From NCBI RefSeq assembly GCF_022695595.1, contig NZ_CP074380.1, positions 3,856,001 through 3,920,000 on the forward strand: a stretch of 64,000 nt of DNA. The letters run 5' to 3'. Made by a program: the position numbers and the translations under genes. The number at the start of each line of letters is the position of its first letter. Positions within the stretch are counted from its first letter, which is position 1. This DNA comes from Streptomyces sp. MST-110588. GTDB lineage: Bacteria; Actinomycetota; Actinomycetes; Streptomycetales; Streptomycetaceae. The notes under the pieces are model-generated. The model worked only from the letters and a program-made list of their open reading frames with translations, searched no databases and was not told where the DNA came from. This document shows positions 1 through 9,427 of this stretch, piece by piece.

Positions 1-679
1 GGTAGAGCTTCGCCGCGGTCGCCAGGCCGATAAGCACGCCACCTGCCAGGGGGCGGCTGCGCGACCACATGAGCATCGCGGCAGCGGTCAGCGCGACCGC
101 CAGCAGGTCCCAGTTGATGGTGGCAGTCAGCGTGAACGCCGGGGCCAGGGCGACCAGCAGGCCGTCCCACGGCCGACGCCGATGGGTGCGGGCCACGCAT
201 ACCGCGATGACCGCAGCGCACACCATCAACATCCCGGCGTTGACCATCCAGTACATCTGCTCCCGGTGCTGAATGGCTCCGCTTTTCGGCGTCAGCCAGG
301 AGGCGACCTCCATGAAGACACCGGTGAGCACGGGGTACTCCAGGTACGTCATGTCCCCGGGCAGCTTGTCGAAGTACGGAATGAGACCGTCGGCGAAGCC
401 CCGCCCCGTGTAGAGGTGCGGGATGTCGGAGTAGCAGGCGTGGGTGTACTGACTGGTCGCGCCGAAGAACCACCCGTCGTCGTAGCACGGCAGCTTCTGC
501 ACCATGCCGAGCGCGAACATTCCGATGGCCACGAGCGCGATGATCCGCACCGGCGTCCACCAGTGCGTGCCGACCAGCGCACGGCGCCCGATCGGCCCGC
601 CGATCAGTTCGCTCGCAGCCGCCGCCACTTCGTCCCGTTTCGTGGGCCGTACGGGCTCGTCCTGTCGCACGCTCGTCAT
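1..679 (-). CDS. Glycosyltransferase family 87 (DUF2029-like) membrane protein, 3' end outside window
   Basis: The reading frame opens at an ATG at 679 and stays open to the left edge, giving 226 residues without a stop. A charged N-terminus is followed by a hydrophobic segment near residues 43-60. A luminal-type loop follows, with the motif YDDGWF and a YLEYP motif near residue 113, then further membrane segments. This layout (short cytoplasmic N-terminus, first TM, aromatic and acidic loop, then many TMs) is that of GT87/DUF2029 polyprenol-phosphate-sugar mannosyltransferases of actinobacteria. Known relatives transfer mannose from polyprenyl phosphate outside the membrane. The substrate here cannot be told. 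It lies downstream of the class A PBP in the same direction, but a strong hairpin separates them, so co-transcription is not assured. The catalytic C-terminal half is not visible. Confidence 0.75.
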   Translation of the reverse strand, partial: MTSVRQDEPVRPTKRDEVAAAASELIGGPIGRRALVGTHWWTPVRIIALVAIGMFALGMVQKLPCYDDGWFFGATSQYTHACYSDIPHLYTGRGFADGLIPYFDKLPGDMTYLEYPVLTGVFMEVASWLTPKSGAIQHREQMYWMVNAGMLMVCAAVIAVCVARTHRRRPWDGLLVALAPAFTLTATINWDLLAVALTAAAMLMWSRSRPLAGGVLIGLATAAKLY

Positions 680-718
680 GCGCCCCATCCTGCCGTACAC
701 ACCTGAGACGGAAAGGGC

Positions 719-754
719 GAAGCCCTCGCTCCGTGTGAGTGGAGCGAGGGCTTC
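719..754 (-). terminator. Terminator hairpin downstream of the class A PBP gene
   Basis: Perfect 14-bp inverted repeat: arms 719-732 and 741-754 (GAAGCCCTCGCTCC and its complement) around an 8-nt loop. It lies 40 bp past the PBP stop codon and ahead of the GT87 start, so it probably ends the PBP transcript. There is no T-run, as is usual for Streptomyces. Confidence 0.75.
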
Positions 755-764
755 ACGCTGTCGT

Positions 765-778
765 GTTTCACGTGAAAC
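765..778. promoter_or_regulatory. parS: parS site
   Basis: Perfect 14-bp palindrome GTTTCACGTGAAAC, the Streptomyces ParB-binding site. It is intergenic, just beyond the PBP stop codon. Confidence 0.93.
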
Positions 779-793
779 GAGCGGGGTCAGCGA

Positions 794-3487
794 TCACCAT
801 TCATCCTGTCCGCCGTCGTCCGGACCTCCGAAGAGACCGCCCGCGTCATTGTTGCCCGGAGGCGGTTCGGAGGGAGGAGTCGTCTCACCACCGGTGCCGC
901 CACCCGGACGGCCGCCGTTGCCCCCACCATTTGAGGTGGTGTCGCCCCCGTGACCGTGGCGGCAGCGGACGTTCCATTCCGAACAGGTCTCGGTCGGCGT
1001 GGGGCTCGGGGAGGTCGTCGCCGGGGGAGTGGTGTGCGACTGGGTCGGTGACGGAGAAGTGGTCGGCGGCGTGGTGACCGGCGGAGGCGTCGGCGACGGG
1101 CTCATGCCCTCGCCGTACACCGTCTGGCCGATCGGCCCCGGCTTGGGGAAGGGCAGCAGCGGCTTTCCCTGCATGGCCTCGGTCATGTAGTCGGCCCAGA
1201 TGCGCGCCGGGAAGGAGGCTCCGTGGATCTTCTCCTCGCCGCCGACGCCGTACATCTTCTCGAACTTCTGGTGTTTGGCCTGGTCATCGACCCGCCACAT
1301 CCCGATCGTGGTGGCGAGCTGCTTGGTGTAGCCCGCGAACCACGCCGACTTGTTGTCGTCGGTGGTGCCGGTCTTGCCCGCCACTTCGCGCCCGTCAGGA
1401 AGCTGGGCGGCCGTACCGGTGCCCTTCTCCACGACGGTCTTCAAGACGTCCGTGACGTTGTCCGCCACCGCCGGGCTGAAGCCCGTCTTCGGCTTCTTGA
1501 CGTGCTTGTACACCTCCCTGCCGTCCTTCTCGACGCTCTCGACCGAGTAGGGGTCGTCCTGCTGGCCGCTGGCGGCAAAGGTGGCGTACGCGCCGGCCAG
1601 CCGGATGGCGCTGGGAGCGGAGGTGCCCAGTGAGTAGGTCGGAGTGGTCTTCGCCATGCTGCGGTCATCGCGCAGGCCCGCGTCGATGGCCGCCTGCTTC
1701 ACCGTCTCCGTCCCGACGTCCATGCCCAACTGGATGTAGGGGGTGTTGACGGAGTACTGCATCGCGGTACGCAGGCTGATCCTGCCGCGGCTCTCGTTGC
1801 CGTCGTTTCGCTGGTGCCACTCCTGACCGTCCTTGTCGTGCCAGACGGTCCCGTCGTAGTTGAGGAGCTTCAGCTTGTTGTTGCCGTTGTAGACGCTGCT
1901 CGGCGAGACCCTGGTGCGCGTGGAGGGGTCACGCGGGTCCCTTACGCCCTTGTCCATCGCCGCCGCCAGGACGAAGGGCTTGAAGGTGGAGCCGACCTGG
2001 ACCCCGGTGAAGTCCGCGTTGTTGGTGTAGTGCTGGGTCGCGTCCTTGCCACCGTAGATGGCGACGATCTTGCCCGTTCCCGGCTCGACCGAGGCGCCGC
2101 CGAACTGTACGTACTTGTCGACTTCCCGCTGATCAGGCTTGATGTGTTCCTTGGTGACCCGCTCCACGGCCTTGGTCAGCTCCTCGACCTTCTTCCGGTC
2201 GAAGGTCGTGTGGATCTCGTAGCCACCCTGTTTCAACAGCTTGTCGGAGATATCGGTGTTCGTGGTGATGTAGTTGTTGGCGAGGTCGACGAGGTAGCCC
2301 TTCTGTCCCCGCAGGTCCATCGCCTTCTTGGGCTTGCGCGGGTTGGGGAACTCGGTGATCTTCGCGCGCGCGGCCTTGGACATCGACCCGACCTCGACCT
2401 CACGGTCCAGGATCCACTTCCAACGGGTCTCGGCCCGCTGGCGGTTGCCGCCCTTGGTCTCCGTCGTGATGTAGGGGTCGTAGAGGTTCGGCCCGTTGAG
2501 CAGCGTCGCCAGGAAAGCGCCCTCGCTCGGCGTGAGCTTGTCGCAGTCCTTGTCGTAGTAGGCCCGCGACGCCGCCTGGATCCCGTACGCGCCGCGGCCG
2601 TAGTAGGCAGTGTTGAGGTAGCCCTTGAGGATGTCGTGCTTGTCCTCCTTCATGCCCACCTTGACCGAGATGAACAGCTCGGTCACCTTGCGCTTTATGG
2701 TCTGCGACTGGTCCAGGTACATGTTCTTCACGTACTGCTGGGTGATCGTCGAGCCACTTTGTGTCTCACCTCCCTTGGCCATGTTGAGGACCGCCCGTGC
2801 GATGCCCATCGGGTCGACTCCCGAGTCGTCCCAGAACGAAGCGTTCTCGGCTGCGATCACCGCGTTCTGCATGGACTTCGGGATCGATGAGAGCGGCACG
2901 ATCTGGCGGTTGAGGTCACCGCCACCGGCCACCACCATCGGTTTGCCGTCGGCCCAGTAGTAGACGTTCTTCTGCAGCGATGCCGCCTTCTGCGGATCGG
3001 GCACGTCCACATAGGCCAGGGCGATGCCCGCGGCCCCCACCAGCAGACCGAGGAAGCCGACGCACGTACCGAGCACCTGCTTCCACGACGGCACGAACCG
3101 GCGCCAGCCGAACCGGCCGGCCCGCGGGTAGTCGATGAGACGCCTCTTGCCGGGCCGCCCGCCGCCTCTTCCTCCGTCACGGCCACCGCCGCCACCGGCC
3201 CGCCGGCCACCGCCGCGCCCTCCACGACCACCGTCCGACGCCATCGCGGCGGTTTCCGAGGTACGGCGTCGTCCACCGCGCTGGGCGGCCCGGCGGGCTT
3301 CCGCCCGGCCACCGTACGGACTCTGCCGGCCGTACGGGTCAGAACCGGAGCCGGCGGCATTCCCCGGCCCGGGGGCGGCGTCACGCCAAGGCGCGGCGCG
3401 GCGCCCCGAGGGCTGTTGTGCGGCGCGTCGGGCCGCAGCACGTCCGCCGCCCTGCGGCTGGGGCGGTTTGCGGCGGTGCTCGCTCAT
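794..3487 (-). CDS. Class A penicillin-binding protein (bifunctional transglycosylase/transpeptidase)
   Basis: 897 residues. This membrane enzyme polymerises lipid II glycan strands and cross-links the stem peptides. A cytoplasmic N-terminus of about 130 residues is very rich in Arg, Gly and Gln, followed by one TM segment (about 135-160). The GT51 transglycosylase domain has the catalytic glutamate in ENASFWDDSG and the motif GSTITQQYVKN. The transpeptidase domain shows SxxK as GSTFKPF, SxN as QYSVNTPY and KTG as GKTGTTDDNK. The tail is a Ser/Pro/Thr/Gly-rich extracellular extension of about 130 residues with two cysteines close together, a common but unexplained feature of actinomycete class A PBPs. 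All catalytic motifs are intact. The start ATG at 3487 has a GAGGAG about 10 nt upstream. It is transcribed away from padR. Confidence 0.95.
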   Translation of the reverse strand: MSEHRRKPPQPQGGGRAAARRAAQQPSGRRAAPWRDAAPGPGNAAGSGSDPYGRQSPYGGRAEARRAAQRGGRRRTSETAAMASDGGRGGRGGGRRAGGGGGRDGGRGGGRPGKRRLIDYPRAGRFGWRRFVPSWKQVLGTCVGFLGLLVGAAGIALAYVDVPDPQKAASLQKNVYYWADGKPMVVAGGGDLNRQIVPLSSIPKSMQNAVIAAENASFWDDSGVDPMGIARAVLNMAKGGETQSGSTITQQYVKNMYLDQSQTIKRKVTELFISVKVGMKEDKHDILKGYLNTAYYGRGAYGIQAASRAYYDKDCDKLTPSEGAFLATLLNGPNLYDPYITTETKGGNRQRAETRWKWILDREVEVGSMSKAARAKITEFPNPRKPKKAMDLRGQKGYLVDLANNYITTNTDISDKLLKQGGYEIHTTFDRKKVEELTKAVERVTKEHIKPDQREVDKYVQFGGASVEPGTGKIVAIYGGKDATQHYTNNADFTGVQVGSTFKPFVLAAAMDKGVRDPRDPSTRTRVSPSSVYNGNNKLKLLNYDGTVWHDKDGQEWHQRNDGNESRGRISLRTAMQYSVNTPYIQLGMDVGTETVKQAAIDAGLRDDRSMAKTTPTYSLGTSAPSAIRLAGAYATFAASGQQDDPYSVESVEKDGREVYKHVKKPKTGFSPAVADNVTDVLKTVVEKGTGTAAQLPDGREVAGKTGTTDDNKSAWFAGYTKQLATTIGMWRVDDQAKHQKFEKMYGVGGEEKIHGASFPARIWADYMTEAMQGKPLLPFPKPGPIGQTVYGEGMSPSPTPPPVTTPPTTSPSPTQSHTTPPATTSPSPTPTETCSEWNVRCRHGHGGDTTSNGGGNGGRPGGGTGGETTPPSEPPPGNNDAGGLFGGPDDGGQDEW

Positions 3488-3846
3488 GGAACGGATACTC
3501 CTCGGGCAGGCGCGCTATCTCATCGCCTGATGGCGGCAGTTGACTTCAGGTCCCCCCGACGCACGGCCCGCCGCTGGCTCACGGGTCGCACTACACCAAG
3601 GGCGGGGACGCCACTTCTCGTCCCACGGTTCCCGGCAGTCTGCATGCCGCACAGACTACGCACGCCCAAAACCTGCTCACCGCCGAAATTCACTCCAAAT
3701 CAGTCAGGTGACCAGCGCGAATCACGGATGTGACGCCGTTCACCATCCCCCCTCTTGTCCCGTTCGTATGCTCGATCTATCGTCTGGATGTATCGAGTCG
3801 ATACATCAGCTCGGCATAAAGAACGCACGCATCCAGGGAGGCGGGG
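3488..3846. other. Intergenic region between divergent PBP and padR
   Basis: No convincing ORF. It must hold promoters for both divergent genes. The only clear structure is the palindrome at 3787-3807 described separately. The stretch just upstream of padR is noticeably richer in A and T than its surroundings. Confidence 0.6.
3787..3807. promoter_or_regulatory. Palindromic operator, probably for PadR autoregulation
   Basis: Two perfect 10-bp arms around one central base: GATGTATCGA, G, TCGATACATC. ATGT/ACAT-bounded palindromes upstream of their own gene are typical PadR-family operators. It lies 39 bp before the padR start, so binding there would block the padR promoter. Autoregulation is inferred from position and motif. 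Confidence 0.7.
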
Positions 3847-4524
3847 ATGAGCAGGCGATCCGGCATCCTTGAGTTCGCTGTCCTCGGACTGCTCCGCGAA
3901 TCCCCCATGCACGGCTACGAGCTGCGCAAACGGCTCAACACCTCGCTTGGGGTCTTCCGTGCGTTCAGCTACGGCACGCTCTATCCCTGCCTCAAGGCGC
4001 TGGTCGCGAACGGCTGGCTGGCAGAGGAGACGGGCTGCTCTCCGGAACCGCCCGCCACTTCCCTGGCCGGGCGCCGGGCGAAGATCGTCTACCGGCTCAC
4101 GGCAGAGGGGAAGGGGCACTTCGAAGAACTGCTCACCCACTCCGGCCCGGAAGCATGGGAGGACGAGCACTTCGGCGTCCGTTTCGCCTTCTTCGGGCAG
4201 ACCTCACGGGACGTACGCATGCGGGTGCTGGAAGGTCGCCGCAGTCGCCTGGAAGAGCGCCTCGAAAAGATGCGCGTCTCCTTGGCCCGTACTCGTGAGC
4301 GGCTGGACGACTACACCCTTGAGCTCCAGCGGCACGGCATGGAGTCCGTGGAACGCGAGGTCCGGTGGCTGAACGAGCTGATCGAGAGCGAGCGCGCCGG
4401 GCGCGACCAACGCGCCTCGGAGCCCGCCGAGCAGGACAAGAAGGACACGGCAGGAAACACGGACGGCCTGCCCCGGCACCGGGGTGGAACCCGGCCGGAC
4501 CCGTCCGATGACACCACCACATGA
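3847..4524 (+). CDS. PadR family transcriptional regulator
   Basis: 225 residues. The N-terminal winged-helix domain (about residues 5-95) carries the family pattern [19 protein letters not shown] followed by [12 protein letters not shown], the recognition part of PadR proteins. The C-terminal part (about 110-190) is rich in charged heptads and fits the coiled-coil PadR_C dimerisation domain. A short disordered, proline-rich tail ends the protein. The start ATG is preceded by a good ribosome site (AGGGAGGCGGGG). It lies directly upstream of and parallel to the inositol-1-phosphate synthase gene, with 47 bp between them, so it may be co-transcribed with and possibly control it. The ligand is unknown. 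Confidence 0.92.
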   Translation: MSRRSGILEFAVLGLLRESPMHGYELRKRLNTSLGVFRAFSYGTLYPCLKALVANGWLAEETGCSPEPPATSLAGRRAKIVYRLTAEGKGHFEELLTHSGPEAWEDEHFGVRFAFFGQTSRDVRMRVLEGRRSRLEERLEKMRVSLARTRERLDDYTLELQRHGMESVEREVRWLNELIESERAGRDQRASEPAEQDKKDTAGNTDGLPRHRGGTRPDPSDDTTT

Positions 4525-4571
4525 GGTCCCGCATCCGCGGAACCTCGTCGAGAACACAGGGAGCAACCGGA

Positions 4572-5654
4572 ATGGGTTCGGTTCGCGTAGCCATCGTCGG
4601 CGTGGGCAACTGCGCCGCCTCGCTGGTCCAGGGCGTCGAGTTCTACAAAGACGCCGACCCCGACAGCCGTGTGCCCGGCCTCATGCACGTGCAGTTCGGC
4701 GACTACCACGTGCGTGACATCGAGTTCGTGGCCGCCTTCGACGTCGACGCCAAGAAGGTCGGCCTCGACCTGGCGGATGCCATCGGCGCCAGCGAGAACA
4801 ACACGATCAAGATCTGCGATGTGCCGCACTCGGGCGTCACCGTGCAGCGCGGGCACACCCTGGACGGGCTGGGCAAGTACTACCGCCAGACCATCGAGGA
4901 GTCCCAGGAGACCCCGGTCGACATCGTGCAGGTCCTCAAGGACAAGCAGGTCGACGTTCTGGTCTGCTACCTCCCGGTCGGCTCCGAGGACGCCGCCAAG
5001 TACTACGCCCAGTGCGCCATCGACGCCAAGGTCGCTTTCGTCAACGCCCTCCCGGTCTTCATCGCCGGCACCAAGGAGTGGGCGGACAAGTTCACCGAGG
5101 CCGGTGTGCCGATCGTCGGGGACGACATCAAGTCCCAGGTGGGCGCCACGATCACGCACCGCGTGATGGCCAAGCTGTTCGAGGACCGCGGTGTGATCCT
5201 GGACCGCACGATGCAGTTGAACGTCGGCGGCAACATGGACTTCAAGAACATGCTCGAACGGGAGCGCCTGGAGTCCAAGAAGATCTCCAAGACGCAGGCC
5301 GTGACCTCGCAGATCCGCGACCGCGAGCTGGGCGAGGACAACGTTCACATCGGTCCGTCGGACTACGTGTCCTGGCTGGACGACCGCAAGTGGGCCTACG
5401 TACGCCTGGAAGGCCGGGCCTTCGGCGAGGTCCCGCTGAACCTGGAGTACAAGCTTGAGGTCTGGGACTCTCCCAACTCCGCGGGCATCATCATCGACGC
5501 GCTGCGCGCCGCGAAGATCGCCAAGGACCGCGGGATCGGCGGGCCGATCCTCTCCGCCTCCTCGTACTTCATGAAGTCCCCGCCGGTGCAGTACTTCGAC
5601 GACGAGGCGCGGGAGAACGTCGAGAAGTTCATCAGGGGCGAGGTCGAGCGCTAA
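4572..5654 (+). CDS. ino1: Inositol-3-phosphate synthase
   Basis: 360 residues from the ATG at 4572. The enzyme turns glucose 6-phosphate into myo-inositol phosphate using NAD, feeding phosphatidylinositol and mycothiol synthesis. The N-terminus [15 protein letters not shown] is the dinucleotide-binding loop of the actinobacterial class. The middle carries conserved blocks such as [15 protein letters not shown] and [13 protein letters not shown], and SSYFMKSPP lies near the end. The frame is open from 4521, but the ATG at 4572 has an AGGGAG site and gives the family-typical MGSVRVAI start. It sits behind padR in the same direction and ends at a strong terminator. Mycothiol links it loosely to the thioredoxin/SigR thiol system of the same arm. 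Confidence 0.95.
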   Translation: MGSVRVAIVGVGNCAASLVQGVEFYKDADPDSRVPGLMHVQFGDYHVRDIEFVAAFDVDAKKVGLDLADAIGASENNTIKICDVPHSGVTVQRGHTLDGLGKYYRQTIEESQETPVDIVQVLKDKQVDVLVCYLPVGSEDAAKYYAQCAIDAKVAFVNALPVFIAGTKEWADKFTEAGVPIVGDDIKSQVGATITHRVMAKLFEDRGVILDRTMQLNVGGNMDFKNMLERERLESKKISKTQAVTSQIRDRELGEDNVHIGPSDYVSWLDDRKWAYVRLEGRAFGEVPLNLEYKLEVWDSPNSAGIIIDALRAAKIAKDRGIGGPILSASSYFMKSPPVQYFDDEARENVEKFIRGEVER

Positions 5655-5686
5655 GCGCCCGCCGCTCACCTCTGCACCTCCACCTC

Positions 5687-5724
5687 CCCGCAGGCCCCCG
5701 GACATCCGACCGGGGGCCTGCGGG
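5687..5724 (+). terminator. Terminator after ino1
   Basis: Perfect 15-bp inverted repeat, arms 5687-5701 and 5710-5724 (CCCGCAGGCCCCCGG and its complement) with an 8-nt loop, 32 bp after the ino1 stop codon. Confidence 0.85.
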
Positions 5725-5743
5725 CTGTGTGAGGCTGTGGACC

Positions 5744-7018
5744 ATGTCCGTTGTGCGTGACCTCCGCATACTGCTCACGTTGCGCGACTTCCGCTCCCTG
5801 CTGTCCGTGCGGCTCCTCTCCCAGGCCGCCGACGGCGTCTACCAGGCCGCGCTCGCCTCGTTCGTCGTCTTCACCCCGGAGAAACAGGCGACTCCCGCCG
5901 CCATCGCCACCGCCATGGCCGTCCTGCTGCTCCCCTACTCACTGCTGGGGCCTTTCGCCGGGGTTCTGCTGGACCGCTGGCGACGCCGCCAGGTCCTGCT
6001 GTACGGCAATCTGCTGCGCACCGCACTCGCCCTCGGCACGGCCGCGCTGATCGTCGCCGAGGTTCCCGACTGGCTGTTCTACGCCTCGGCGCTGTCCGTC
6101 ACGGCCGTCAACCGCTTCGTCCTGGCCGGGCTTTCGGCCGCCCTGCCGCGCGTCGTCGACGATGTGGACAGACTCGTCATGGCCAACTCCCTCTCCCCGA
6201 CGGCCGGAACTCTCGCCACCACGGCCGGCGCCTCCCTGGTCTTCCTCGTACGGCTCCTCGGCATCCGTTCCAACGCCCTGGTCGTGGTGCTCGGCGCGGC
6301 TCTGTACCTCTGTGCCGCCCTCATGGCGCTCCGTATGTCTCCGGCGCTGCTCGGGCCCGACCGCACACGCCCTCGACCGGCCCTGGTGGCGTCGGTGTCG
6401 ATCACCGCGCACGGCCTGGCCGCCGGGCTGCGCCACCTCGCGGAGCGCCGTACCGCCGCCCAGGCGCTGGCCGCCATGACGGTGCTGCGCTTTTGTTACG
6501 GAGCCCTGACGGTCATGGTCCTGATGCTGTGCCGGTACGCCTGGTCCGACAACGCCTCCGAGGGGCTGGCTCTCCTCGGTCTGGCCGTCACCGTCTCGGG
6601 CGCCGGCTTCTTCGCGGCGGCCGTACTCACTCCCTGGGCGACGGCCCGCCTGTCCCAGCTCGGCTGGATCGCGGCCTGCGCCGGTTCCGCGGCGGTCCTG
6701 GTACCGGCCCTCTCCCTGTTCTTCGTCCCCGGGCCGATGCTGGCCGCCGCCTTCCTCCTCGGACTGGTCAGCCAGGGAGCGAAGATCGCCACGGACACCG
6801 TCGTCCAGTCCTCGGTCGAGGACGCCTTCCGCGGCCGGAGCTTCGCCCTGTACGACGTGCTGGTCAACGTGGCTTTTGTCGCCGCGGCGGGAGTGGCGGC
6901 CCTCATGCTGCCGCCGGACGGACGATCCCCTTTCCTGCTCGGTGTCGTCACCTGCCTCTACGCGGCCGTCGCCGTCACAGTCGCCCGTTTTGCACGGAGA
7001 CAGGCGCCCACACCGTGA
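5744..7018 (+). CDS. MFS transporter (putative efflux permease)
   Basis: About 424 residues with some twelve hydrophobic segments. The start has the MFS pattern RDFRSLLSVRLLSQAADGVYQ, and the loop between helices 2 and 3 is LGPFAGVLLDRWRRRQVL, the signature of the MFS_1/MFS_3 branch that includes macrolide and drug exporters. No substrate can be assigned. The frame is open from a GTG at 5729, but the ATG at 5744 is better placed: the terminator arm of ino1 ends at 5724. Neither start has a clear ribosome site, so the message may have a very short leader. No neighbour suggests a specific substrate. Confidence 0.88.
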   Translation: MSVVRDLRILLTLRDFRSLLSVRLLSQAADGVYQAALASFVVFTPEKQATPAAIATAMAVLLLPYSLLGPFAGVLLDRWRRRQVLLYGNLLRTALALGTAALIVAEVPDWLFYASALSVTAVNRFVLAGLSAALPRVVDDVDRLVMANSLSPTAGTLATTAGASLVFLVRLLGIRSNALVVVLGAALYLCAALMALRMSPALLGPDRTRPRPALVASVSITAHGLAAGLRHLAERRTAAQALAAMTVLRFCYGALTVMVLMLCRYAWSDNASEGLALLGLAVTVSGAGFFAAAVLTPWATARLSQLGWIAACAGSAAVLVPALSLFFVPGPMLAAAFLLGLVSQGAKIATDTVVQSSVEDAFRGRSFALYDVLVNVAFVAAAGVAALMLPPDGRSPFLLGVVTCLYAAVAVTVARFARRQAPTP

Positions 7019-7114
7019 GGGGCCCCTACCGCGCGCTTCGGCGATCCACCGCGACCCGATACGTTACGGAGCGTCCATCACACGCCGACAGGCACCATCT
7101 TCAGGGGGACTCCC

Positions 7115-7678
7115 ATGAGCACGCCGCCGCCTCCGCAGGGGCAGAATCCGTACGGGCAGGCCCCGTACGGGCAGCAACCGTACGGACAGAGCCCGTACCC
7201 GCAGGCTCCGTACGGACAGCCTCAGGGCGGTTACGCGTACCCACCGCAAGGCCAGTACATGCAGCAACCGCAGCCGGGTTACCCCCAGGCGCCGCAGCCG
7301 TACATGCCTCCGGGCGGGGCACCGGTTCCTCCGCCACCTGCCCGTAAGGGAGTATCGCCCAAGATCATCCTGAAGGGGGCCATCGCCGTCATAGCCGTGA
7401 TCGCCCTCGCCGTCGGATGGTTCGCCACCAGGGACGACGCCGACCAGGCCAAGGTCGGCGACTGCATGAAGAACAACGGCAACCAGATCAACCCGGACCT
7501 TCAGATCGTGGACTGCGGCACTGCGGATGCGCAGTACAAGGTGAAGGAAGTCCACAACGACACCACCGACCAGAAGGTCTGCCCCGCTGGCACCACCGCC
7601 TATGCGGAGAGCCAGCACCGCAGGCGTCGCGCGGACACCAGGTTCGTCCTCTGCCTGACCGATGCGAAGTCGAGCTGA
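7115..7678 (+). CDS. LppU-like membrane protein with PYGQ-rich N-terminus
   Basis: 187 residues. The first 75 residues are a low-complexity cytoplasmic stretch made of Pro, Tyr, Gly and Gln with repeated PYGQ units. A single TM follows (about residues 85-108, IAVIAVIALAVGWF). The extracellular domain of about 80 residues contains four cysteines (GDCMKNN, IVDCGTA, KVCPAGT, FVLCLTD) that could form two disulfides. This fold and architecture is annotated as the LppU/SCO3897 family in streptomycetes, and its function is unknown. The start ATG follows AGGGGGACTCCC. It converges with the CCA transferase gene across an intergenic segment that carries two parS sites. Confidence 0.85.
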   Translation: MSTPPPPQGQNPYGQAPYGQQPYGQSPYPQAPYGQPQGGYAYPPQGQYMQQPQPGYPQAPQPYMPPGGAPVPPPPARKGVSPKIILKGAIAVIAVIALAVGWFATRDDADQAKVGDCMKNNGNQINPDLQIVDCGTADAQYKVKEVHNDTTDQKVCPAGTTAYAESQHRRRRADTRFVLCLTDAKSS

Positions 7679-7709
7679 GCGAACGTCTCCGAGGTGACGC
7701 GGAGGCGTT

Positions 7710-7723
7710 GTTTCACGTGAAAC
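7710..7723. promoter_or_regulatory. parS: parS site
   Basis: Perfect GTTTCACGTGAAAC between the convergent LppU-like and CCA genes. It forms a close pair with the site at 7745, with start-to-start spacing of 35 bp. Confidence 0.93.
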
Positions 7724-7744
7724 ACGGTCGTCGACAGACCACCG

Positions 7745-7758
7745 GTTTCACGTGAAAC
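7745..7758. promoter_or_regulatory. parS: parS site
   Basis: Perfect GTTTCACGTGAAAC, second of the intergenic pair, ending 10 bp before the CCA transferase stop codon. Confidence 0.93.
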
Positions 7759-7768
7759 CTCGGCCTTC

Positions 7769-9244
7769 TCAGCTCCGGGCGGCCCACCATTCCTTGAGCG
7801 CGGCGATCGCCGCTTCTCGTTCCATCGGCCCGTTCTCCAGCCGAAGCTCAAGCAGATGCTTGTACGCCTGACCGACCTCCGGGCCCGGAGCCAGGCCCAG
7901 GGTTTCCATGATGTCGTTGCCGTTCAGGTCGGGCCGGATCGAATCCAGTTCCTCCTGTTCCTGCAACCGCGCGATGCGCTCTTCCAGCCCGTCATACGCC
8001 CGCGACAGAGCGTTGGCCTTGCGCTTGTTGCGGGTGGTGCAGTCCGAGCGGGTCAGCTTGTGCAGTCGCTTCAACTGCGGACCGGCATCCCGTACGTAGC
8101 GGCGGACCGCGGAGTCGGTCCACTCGCCCGTTCCGTACCCGTGGAACCGCAGATGCAGTTCCACCAGCAGCGACACGTCTTTGATCATGTCGTTGGAGTA
8201 CTTCAGAGCGGTCATCCGCTTCCTGGTCATCTTCGCTCCCACGACCTCGTGGTGATGGAAGGAGACCCGGCCGTCCGGCTCGAAGCGACGCGTCTTCGGC
8301 TTGCCGATGTCGTGCAGCAGCGCAGCCAGCCGAAGGATCAGGTCAGGCCCGTCCTCTTCGAGGTCGATGGCCTGCTCCAGGACCGTCAGCGTGTGCTCGT
8401 AGACATCTTTATGACGGTGATGTTCGTCACGTTCCAGCCGCAGTGCGGGCAGCTCCGGCAGCACCCGGTCGGCGAGCCCGGTGTCGACCAGCAGCTTCAG
8501 CCCCTTGCGGGGGTGGGATGCCTTGATCAGCTTGTTCAGCTCATCCCGGACCCGTTCCGCGGAGACGATGTCCAAACGCTCCGCCATGGCCGTCATCGCG
8601 TCGACGACCTCGGGGGCCACCTCGAAGTCGAGCTGCGCGGCGAACCGGGCCGCACGCATCATCCGCAGCGGGTCGTCGGAGAAGGACTCCTGCGGCGTGC
8701 CCGGGGTACGCAGTACCCGTGCGGTCAGGTCTTCCAGGCCACCGTGCGGGTCGATGAACTCCTTGTGCGGCAGCGCCACCGCCATGGCGTTGACCGTGAA
8801 GTCCCGGCGGACCAGGTCTTCCTCGATGGAGTCGCCGTAGGACACCTCGGGCTTGCGCGAGGTGCGGTCGTACGCCTCCGAGCGGTACGTCGTCACCTCG
8901 ATGTCGAAGGAGTCCTTCTTGCAGCCGACCGTGCCGAAGGCGATCCCGACCTCCCACACCGCGTCCGCCCACGGCCGCACGATCTTCAGTACGTCCTCGG
9001 GCCGGGCGTCGGTGGTGAAGTCCAGGTCGTTGCCGAGCCGGCCGAGCAGGGCGTCCCGTACCGAACCGCCGACCAGGGCAAGCGTGAACCCGGCCTCCTG
9101 GAATCGGCGGGCCAGGTCGTCCGCGACGGGGGAAACCCGCAACAGCTCGCCGACGGCTCGGCGCTGCACCTGGCTCAGCGCGTTCGTCTGCTGCGGGGTC
9201 CGCTCGGTCTGCGGGGAGGAGAAGTCATCGTTGGCGTTCGGCAC
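7769..9244 (-). CDS. cca: CCA-adding tRNA nucleotidyltransferase
   Basis: About 491 residues from the GTG at 9244. It adds or repairs the 3' CCA of tRNAs. The class II nucleotidyltransferase head has LALVGGSVRDALLG and the metal-binding aspartates in NDLDFTTDA. The RNA-binding middle contains FIDPHGGLEDL. An HD domain has LAALLHDIGKPKT, as in HD-type CCA/polyA polymerases of actinobacteria. The frame is open to 9316, but family members start with the MPNAN-type N-terminus that the GTG at 9244 gives. There is no ribosome site there, and a TACCCT stands about 11 nt upstream, so a leaderless transcript is likely. It is divergent from the DUF6049 gene. tRNA-Ala (44344) lacks an encoded CCA, so this enzyme is needed to complete it. 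Confidence 0.93.
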   Translation of the reverse strand: MPNANDDFSSPQTERTPQQTNALSQVQRRAVGELLRVSPVADDLARRFQEAGFTLALVGGSVRDALLGRLGNDLDFTTDARPEDVLKIVRPWADAVWEVGIAFGTVGCKKDSFDIEVTTYRSEAYDRTSRKPEVSYGDSIEEDLVRRDFTVNAMAVALPHKEFIDPHGGLEDLTARVLRTPGTPQESFSDDPLRMMRAARFAAQLDFEVAPEVVDAMTAMAERLDIVSAERVRDELNKLIKASHPRKGLKLLVDTGLADRVLPELPALRLERDEHHRHKDVYEHTLTVLEQAIDLEEDGPDLILRLAALLHDIGKPKTRRFEPDGRVSFHHHEVVGAKMTRKRMTALKYSNDMIKDVSLLVELHLRFHGYGTGEWTDSAVRRYVRDAGPQLKRLHKLTRSDCTTRNKRKANALSRAYDGLEERIARLQEQEELDSIRPDLNGNDIMETLGLAPGPEVGQAYKHLLELRLENGPMEREAAIAALKEWWAARS

Positions 9245-9427
9245 AACAGAACAGGGTACGTGGCCACGCCGTGCGAGACCTCCCGTCAGCAAGGGCACGA
9301 CCGGTTCGGCCGACAACCCAAGTGATCACGTGGCGCGGTCCGCAGCACTTAGCCGCAGCGGGCCTCGTTACCATTCGTGGACGCACATTCCGACGACCAC
9401 TGACGACGACGAGGGACGGGCGAACGC

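Noticed and set aside
1814..2890. A 358-codon plus-strand frame within the class A PBP gene
   Set aside because: It is antisense to the conserved transpeptidase/transglycosylase and is of Arg/Val/Gly shadow type.
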